This document shows, one piece after another, positions 6,085 to 10,069 of a DNA stretch of 10,069 nucleotides. The translations under genes and the position numbers were made by a program. The notes below the pieces were generated by a model that saw only the letters and a program-made list of their open reading frames with translations, made no database searches and was not told the origin of the DNA. Every line of letters begins with the position of its first letter. Positions within the stretch are counted from its first letter, which is position 1. This DNA comes from an uncultured Clostridia bacterium (GTDB lineage: Bacteria > Bacillota > Clostridia > Oscillospirales > Ruminococcaceae). The DNA lies in the NCBI GenBank assembly GCA_946183095.1, contig CAMHBE010000051.1:1-10069 (forward strand), given 5' to 3'.

Positions 6085-6564
6085 ATGACCGCCAACGATC
6101 TTGAACGATATATGCGCATGTATTACAAGAGCGTTTACCGTACCGCACTGTGCCGCTGCAAGGATCCGCACGACGCAGATGACGCGGCGCAGGAGGTGTT
6201 TTTCAGACTTTACACCTGCGGGAATACATTTAACGGCGACGACCATGTTAAGGCATGGCTGCTTCGCTGTACTGTCAATCTCAGTACGGATATTCTCCGG
6301 GCAAGGAGCAGAACGCAGGATATTCCGGCAGATGCTTCGGCGGCTGTCTATTATGATGACAAGGATAAAGAGCAGGGACAGGTTTTCGAGCTTTTCCTGC
6401 AATTGCCGGAAAACAACCGTACAGCATTGTTTATGCACTATTGTGAGGGATATCACGTTGAGGAGATCGCGGAGATCACCGGTGTAAGCAAAAGTGCGGT
6501 TTTGTCGCGGCTTAAACGCGGGCGCGAACAGCTGAAAAAACTTATCGAGAGAAGGGAGCGGTGA
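6085..6564 (+). CDS. ECF-type RNA polymerase sigma factor
   Basis: This is a 159-residue sigma-70 family protein of the short extracytoplasmic-function type, with regions 2 and 4 only. Region 2 covers about residues 8-75: YMRMYYKSVYRTALCRC, then DADDAAQEVFFRLY at 30-43 (core polymerase and -10 contacts), then VKAWLLRCTVNLSTDILR. Region 4 covers about 100-155: LPENNRTALFMHYCEGY, then a helix-turn-helix EEIAEITGVSKSAVLSRLKRGREQL that reads the -35 element. The start is the ATG at 6085, with GAGGG (6074-6078) six bases upstream. A GTG at 6067 in the same frame would put that site inside the gene and is rejected. The next gene starts 2 bp after the stop, so the two are almost certainly co-transcribed. 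The usual meaning of that layout is that the neighbour controls this sigma factor. The target genes are not known. Confidence 0.92.
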   Translation: MTANDLERYMRMYYKSVYRTALCRCKDPHDADDAAQEVFFRLYTCGNTFNGDDHVKAWLLRCTVNLSTDILRARSRTQDIPADASAAVYYDDKDKEQGQVFELFLQLPENNRTALFMHYCEGYHVEEIAEITGVSKSAVLSRLKRGREQLKKLIERRER

Positions 6565-6566
6565 GA

Positions 6567-8186
6567 ATGGATATCAAAGAGATCGTAGAAAATGCAATGT
6601 CCGAAGCCGAGAGCAAATATCCCCCTTCCGATATTGAAAACGCGCTTGAAAACGTGCTGAACAGGGCTGAAAACACAGCTCCGGGCGAAGAACGTGCAGC
6701 TGTACGCGCAAATGCAGCCGCAGCACCGAACCGAAGATCCGGAGATCATAGAGTTATTAAAGTATTGGCAGGTATAGCTGCTGTCGCGGCAGTGCTTGCC
6801 GGGACATTCTTAGGACTGAAATATCTGAGTGACAACAATATAGAACTGCTTAAAGAGGGCGGGGGAAACGTGACTGTCACCGGGTCAAATGAGCCGGCAG
6901 TTACCGCAGCACCGGTGACAACGGCAGTAACGACAGATACCGCAGCACCGGTGACAACGGACGAAGACCCGTCAACTCCAAATGTAGATAGCTTTACAGC
7001 AACTTCCGCAGACGAATGGGAGAAGGAGATGCGCCGGCAGACATTCTATTATCCGTTCTTGGCAATAAATGTGATACCCGAAAGTCTGTTGTCTCTTGCT
7101 GCGCCGAAGGAGCTTGCGGAATGGGAGCTTATGTCCGTCGATGCAATCAAATACCCGCCTGAGCACATTACCGATTACGCGAACATCTGCACATTCATAA
7201 ACCATTTCGGCATTTCGTCCGAGGACGTAAAAAAATCGCTCGGAGATGAATGGCAGGAAAATGTTTCAAGATTATTTCAAGAAGAAAGACTTGACAGGGT
7301 AGTTGACATGATATGTTCCGGAGACTGCGGCAAGGATACCGAGGAAGAGCTTTGCACAAATGTCGTGTGGTACTTTGACGGCAGACTTATATGCCCTAAC
7401 TGGCTGTATGTTCACTCTCTTGAAGACTGGAAGACTGCCGGTGTCAAAGCCGCAACGATAAATACAATGTATGATTATTACACCAATAACGGGGTTTTAA
7501 GTGAGGAGCAAACTGCTGAATTCAAGGCAAAGCTTGACCGTTATATTGCTGAAAACAATCAGCGGGATGAATCGGAATATGAATATAACGAGGACGGCGA
7601 TGTTCTTCCGATAGAAGCCCCCGATGCAGTGCCGGATGCCGAAACAGAAAGCACCACAGAAACATCTGCGGAAATCACAACGAATGCGCTTCTGTATGAA
7701 ACCGGAACGGAAACGAGCGCGAGCACATTTGCTGACAATACAGCTCCGGATTTTTCAGATATCGTTTCATCGGAAACGACAGCTCCCGCAGAACCGGAAG
7801 AGATCTCTCCAACCGACGATGAGCTCAAAGCCCTTGTTGAGCAGGGCGCAGAAGCGTGCGGACTGAACGTTTCGATAAGCGACCTTACGTGCGGAAGCCT
7901 GGAACTTCACTACACGAGAGACAAGAGCGTTAAGTATGCAGATAAACTCACTTACGAAATGGGCAACAGGTATGAGATACAAGTGCGTAATTCAGCGGGA
8001 GAATGGGAAACTTATGACCCGGAAACTCTCGAAAGTTGGAACGACGGTGCACATTGGTTCGATAGCCTGCTGGGGCTTGGCGGTGAATATGAAAATGAGG
8101 AAGAGAAAGAGCCGGTGCTGTTTTATGGCAAGGATATGTATGAGACAGAGATACCGAACGGATATTACCGCGTAAAAAAGGTGTGA
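6567..8186 (+). CDS. Membrane-anchored putative anti-sigma/sensor protein, short (0-frame) form
   Basis: This is a 539-residue protein. ATG at 6567 is chosen over GTG at 6561 because AGGGAG (6553-6558) is 8 nt from the ATG. Residues 1-60 are a charged, presumably cytosolic segment that could hold the sigma factor. Residues 63-84 form one membrane helix (VIKVLAGIAAVAAVLAGTFL). About 95-145 is a Thr/Pro/Ala linker. About 148-345 is an extracellular, mostly helical region with several cysteines (ICTF, MICSGDCG, EELC, LICPNW) that I do not recognise. About 350-415 is a second Glu/Thr/Ser linker. From about 417 an Ig-like repeat begins (GLNVSISDLTCGSLELHYTR ... NGYYRVKK), and it is cut by TGA before its last strands. 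The missing strands lie in the -1 frame at once downstream. The anti-sigma role is inferred from position and topology; no zinc-finger anti-sigma motif is visible. Confidence 0.82.
   Translation: MDIKEIVENAMSEAESKYPPSDIENALENVLNRAENTAPGEERAAVRANAAAAPNRRSGDHRVIKVLAGIAAVAAVLAGTFLGLKYLSDNNIELLKEGGGNVTVTGSNEPAVTAAPVTTAVTTDTAAPVTTDEDPSTPNVDSFTATSADEWEKEMRRQTFYYPFLAINVIPESLLSLAAPKELAEWELMSVDAIKYPPEHITDYANICTFINHFGISSEDVKKSLGDEWQENVSRLFQEERLDRVVDMICSGDCGKDTEEELCTNVVWYFDGRLICPNWLYVHSLEDWKTAGVKAATINTMYDYYTNNGVLSEEQTAEFKAKLDRYIAENNQRDESEYEYNEDGDVLPIEAPDAVPDAETESTTETSAEITTNALLYETGTETSASTFADNTAPDFSDIVSSETTAPAEPEEISPTDDELKALVEQGAEACGLNVSISDLTCGSLELHYTRDKSVKYADKLTYEMGNRYEIQVRNSAGEWETYDPETLESWNDGAHWFDSLLGLGGEYENEEEKEPVLFYGKDMYETEIPNGYYRVKKV
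6902..6960 (+). repeat. Exact 23-bp tandem repeat in the Thr/Pro linker
   Basis: Positions 6902-6924 and 6938-6960 are identical over 23 bp and begin TACCGCAGCACCGGTGAC. The period is 36 bp, or 12 codons, so copy-number change keeps the frame. The repeat encodes the TAAPVTT units of the linker just outside the membrane helix. Confidence 0.85.
8174..8186 (+). other. Candidate -1 frameshift site joining the two halves of the surface protein
   Basis: In the upstream frame the codons read GTA AAA AAG GTG TGA (8172-8186). The heptamer A AAA AAG (8174-8180) is in the register required for -1 slippage and is the classic strong bacterial slip site (as in E. coli dnaX). After a slip, translation goes on as GGT GTG AGC GTT into the frame that ends at 9778. 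The two frames are both open only between 8144 and 8186, and this heptamer lies inside that 43-nt window. A small stem, CGTTT (8188-8192) with AAACG (8202-8206), starts 7 nt after the heptamer but is weak. No Shine-Dalgarno-like stimulator is evident upstream. An indel in the six-A run would look the same. Confidence 0.55.
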
Positions 8187-9778
8187 GCGTTTACAGCGAG
8201 GAAACGGGAGAACATCTCGGCAGGCTGGACGCATACGCGGAGTTTACGATAGACGAACACACCCCGAATATTTTCGGCGTATCGACTGCTGCTAAGGATA
8301 TCACCCCGGAAGGAATGACAGTAGAGATACATCAGAGCGGTGAACATCTGCACGTCAAGCGTAATCTCGCATATCTCCCGGTGATAACGATCCAGAAACA
8401 TACAGATACAGGCTGGGTCGGTGTCGAAACCAAAGACGGCGGTGCCCCGTCGTGGAGCGATAAAAAAACTGCGCTCAACGAAGACGGAGTGACCGAGCGA
8501 AAGGTGGAATGGGCACATATCTACGGCAGTCTTCCCAACGGCAGATACCGCCTTTCTACGGATTATGTGAACTACTCGGTGGATATGCACGGGGAGACGA
8601 GCGAGATAAATTACAGCAGATATTATACGGAATTTGTTATTGATACCGGCGAAAAAGACTGGGGAATAACGATGTCCGCGAAAGACGTAACGTCTGCGGG
8701 AATGACGCTCGTTATAGATCAGAAAGGCGGCAATGCCATGGGCAAGCTTACTTATGGCGAACAATATTGTTTAGAAATAAAGAGCGATGAAAGCGGGGAA
8801 TGGGAAAACCTCGGATATATAACAGATGAGGTCGTATGGCACGACATTGCATATATCGCCGAACCCGGTGCGCATAAAGAAGATCAGATAAACTGGACTT
8901 ACATTTACGGATATCTTCACGCCGGACATTACCGGTTAGTCAAGGAGTTCATGGACTTCCGGAAAACGGGGGATTACGACAAATGTGACTTTTATATGGA
9001 ATTCGATGTTCCCGAGACGGATTCAAAGCTCGGTATAATACTTAACACTAAACGGAATACCGCGCGCTGGATAACGCTTGATGCCGCAAGTATAGGCGAT
9101 ACGGTCAGCGAACACATGGGTTTCAATGAGAAAAGATATGTCATAGAGCAGAAGAAAAACGGCAAATGGACAGAGTATTATACTACCGCTGTTCCGGGGA
9201 TCCCCACACCGGAGACTGCCCGAAAAATAAACGCGGGTGATGTAGTGACATTTACCGTTGACTGGCGGGAAAGAGCGGGCAGTCTTCCTGTCGGGGAATA
9301 TCGAATAGGCCTTACGTTCACCGGCGGCAGCGTTTCCGAAACGATATTCGCGGAATTCGCAGTCGAGGAATATATGACAAACGAGTTCGGTTTGCAGATA
9401 CGACCGATCGAGGTTTCGCGGACAGGCGGACGATTTGCGTTTGAAAGTCTCGGAGGAGACTATAACGTAAGAACGTTAAGCGATAAAGAGTTTTCGCTGC
9501 AAAAACAGACAGCCGAAGGTGAATGGAAGACACTTTCCGCAGCGGAAGGCGCGGTTTCGCAGAAGTCCTCGTCACCCACTCTGACTGCATTTACCGGCGG
9601 CGGTTCGGGCGGCATTATGGGGACTATTGAGTGGAAGGAATTGTTTGGTACACTTTCTGCCGGACACTATCGGTTGGGGAAGAAGTTCAGCGCCGTGATC
9701 GACGGAAAGACAAAAGAGATAATGATCTGCTGTGAGTTCGACATAACCGCCGATACTCCCGAGAAAATCACCGAATAA
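8183..9778 (+). CDS. Ig-like repeat region of the surface protein, reached by -1 frame (C-terminal part)
   Basis: If started at the GTG that overlaps the preceding stop (8183), this is 531 residues with no signal peptide and no membrane helix, and no ribosome site at a usable distance. It therefore makes most sense as the continuation of the preceding gene (fusion of about 1070 residues). Its first 25 residues (VYSEETGEHLGRLDAYAEFTI) complete the Ig-like repeat begun upstream. Four more repeats follow at about 29-155, 156-275, 280-395 and 400-525. Each opens with a GV/GI/GL strand (FGVSTAAKDITPEGMTV, WGITMSAKDVTSAGMTL, LGIILNTKRNTARWITL, FGLQIRPIEVSRTGGRF). Each ends in a G-x-YR motif and an EF strand (NGRYRL, AGHYRL, VGEYRI, AGHYRL). 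The pattern recalls the Big_14-type bacterial Ig-like domain, from memory and unsearched. The likely role is an extracellular ligand- or wall-binding stalk. Confidence 0.75.
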   Translation: MSVYSEETGEHLGRLDAYAEFTIDEHTPNIFGVSTAAKDITPEGMTVEIHQSGEHLHVKRNLAYLPVITIQKHTDTGWVGVETKDGGAPSWSDKKTALNEDGVTERKVEWAHIYGSLPNGRYRLSTDYVNYSVDMHGETSEINYSRYYTEFVIDTGEKDWGITMSAKDVTSAGMTLVIDQKGGNAMGKLTYGEQYCLEIKSDESGEWENLGYITDEVVWHDIAYIAEPGAHKEDQINWTYIYGYLHAGHYRLVKEFMDFRKTGDYDKCDFYMEFDVPETDSKLGIILNTKRNTARWITLDAASIGDTVSEHMGFNEKRYVIEQKKNGKWTEYYTTAVPGIPTPETARKINAGDVVTFTVDWRERAGSLPVGEYRIGLTFTGGSVSETIFAEFAVEEYMTNEFGLQIRPIEVSRTGGRFAFESLGGDYNVRTLSDKEFSLQKQTAEGEWKTLSAAEGAVSQKSSSPTLTAFTGGGSGGIMGTIEWKELFGTLSAGHYRLGKKFSAVIDGKTKEIMICCEFDITADTPEKITE

Positions 9779-9782
9779 CAGA

Positions 9783-9819
9783 AAAAGCATCATCGGAACA
9801 TATCGGTGATGCTTTTCTT
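9783..9819 (+). terminator. Intrinsic terminator of the sigma operon
   Basis: AAAAGCATCATCG (9783-9795) pairs with CGGTGATGCTTTT (9804-9816) over 13 bp with one wobble and an 8-nt loop, ending in TTTTCTT. It starts 5 bp after the stop codon at 9778. The flanking A and T runs would also allow some function on the minus strand. Confidence 0.88.
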
Positions 9820-9846
9820 GCATTTCGTGACGTTCTGCGCTATAAT
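9818..9846 (+). promoter_or_regulatory. Promoter of the second ECF sigma gene
   Basis: TTGCAT (9818-9823), a 17-bp spacer and a perfect TATAAT (9841-9846). The -35 box begins in the tail of the terminator. The predicted start is near 9853, with a leader of about 69 nt. The hexamers and spacing are the same as in the promoter at 5963-5991, but no dyad of the GTAA..TTAC type is present here. Confidence 0.72.
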
Positions 9847-9921
9847 ATTTCAGAAAATGTGTGACGTTTGGCACCTGTTTCCTGTCATATATATCAGAGA
9901 GCCAAAAACGGGAGGGATAAG

Positions 9922-10069
9922 ATGAAGGACTCCGAAATAATAGAACTGTACTTCGCGCGTTCGGAAGACGCTATAACCGAGACTGACAAAAAGCACGGCG
10001 CGTTCTGCCGGTCAATGACCTTCGGCATTCTCGGAAATCATGAGGACAGCGAAGAATGTGTCAATGATA
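9922..10069 (+). CDS. ECF-type sigma factor, N-terminal part, 3' end outside window
   Basis: Forty-nine codons are visible from ATG at 9922, with GGAGGG (9911-9916) five bases upstream. The protein starts MKDSEIIELYFARSEDAI, then TETDKKHGAFCRSMTFGIL, then GNHEDSEECVND. This is the region 2.1-2.2 pattern of ECF sigma factors common in Clostridia, where the family form is a FARSE-AI-ET-KKYG start followed by a DAEECVND-type polymerase-binding helix. It differs from the first sigma factor of the window (6085-6564), so it is not a recent copy. It has its own promoter after a strong terminator and so begins a separate operon. Any partner gene would lie past the window end. Confidence 0.85.
   Translation, partial: MKDSEIIELYFARSEDAITETDKKHGAFCRSMTFGILGNHEDSEECVND

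Noticed and set aside
7229..7235. A AAA AAA heptamer in frame inside the membrane protein
   Set aside because: It has the slip-site form, but a -1 shift here reaches a stop within a few codons and joins no domain. It shows that A-runs occur by chance in this gene, which weakens the case at 8174 slightly.
8183..8190. Ordinary coupled gene pair through the GTGA stop/start overlap
   Set aside because: Such overlaps are common between separate genes, but here the second frame completes a domain begun in the first, has no export signal and no ribosome site at a usable distance. Coupling is kept only as a minor alternative.

Overview
The window looks like a chromosomal stretch of a low-to-mid GC Clostridia bacterium, most likely a Ruminococcus-like gut member of the Oscillospiraceae. 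Support comes from AGGAGG-type ribosome sites, consensus housekeeping promoters, an NPSTG-type cell-wall sorting signal, choline-binding-like surface repeats, and ECF sigma factors next to membrane proteins with Thr/Pro-rich linkers. This is inference from sequence style; there is no rRNA or other marker gene.

Layout from left to right. (1) 2-724: the C-terminal end of a type I restriction subunit HsdR, in A/T-richer DNA, so the window opens at the edge of a restriction-modification locus. (2) 762-1610: an aldo/keto reductase with an intact catalytic tetrad. (3) 1747-4041: a block bounded by near-identical 17-bp inverted repeats. It holds a textbook promoter and a secreted, wall-anchored 5'-nucleotidase-family protein, whose metal site 1 appears altered. 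(4) 4060-5723, minus strand: a secreted cell-wall-binding-repeat protein of unknown function, followed by a 44-codon ORF that repeats the start of that same protein. (5) 5724-6084: a divergent regulatory region with two opposed promoters and three related GTAA..TTAC dyads. (6) 6085-9778: an ECF sigma factor followed by a membrane-anchored protein with Ig-like repeats. That protein is split into two overlapping frames (6567-8186 and 8183-9778). (7) 9783-9846: a terminator running straight into a promoter. (8) From 9922: the start of a second ECF sigma factor, cut by the window end.

How the parts fit: the first ECF sigma and the downstream protein form a likely sigma/anti-sigma or sensor operon. 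A short cytosolic tail and one membrane helix lead to a large extracellular part with five tandem Ig-like repeats. The most interesting signal is at 8174-8186. The reading frame changes in the middle of the first Ig-like repeat, at A AAA AAG, a canonical -1 slippery heptamer, and the -1 frame continues exactly into the missing part of that repeat and four more. This is either programmed recoding that yields a 539-residue short form and a roughly 1070-residue long form, or an indel (real or technical) in a six-A run. The three dyads between the wall protein and the sigma operon suggest that both are controlled by one unidentified regulator.
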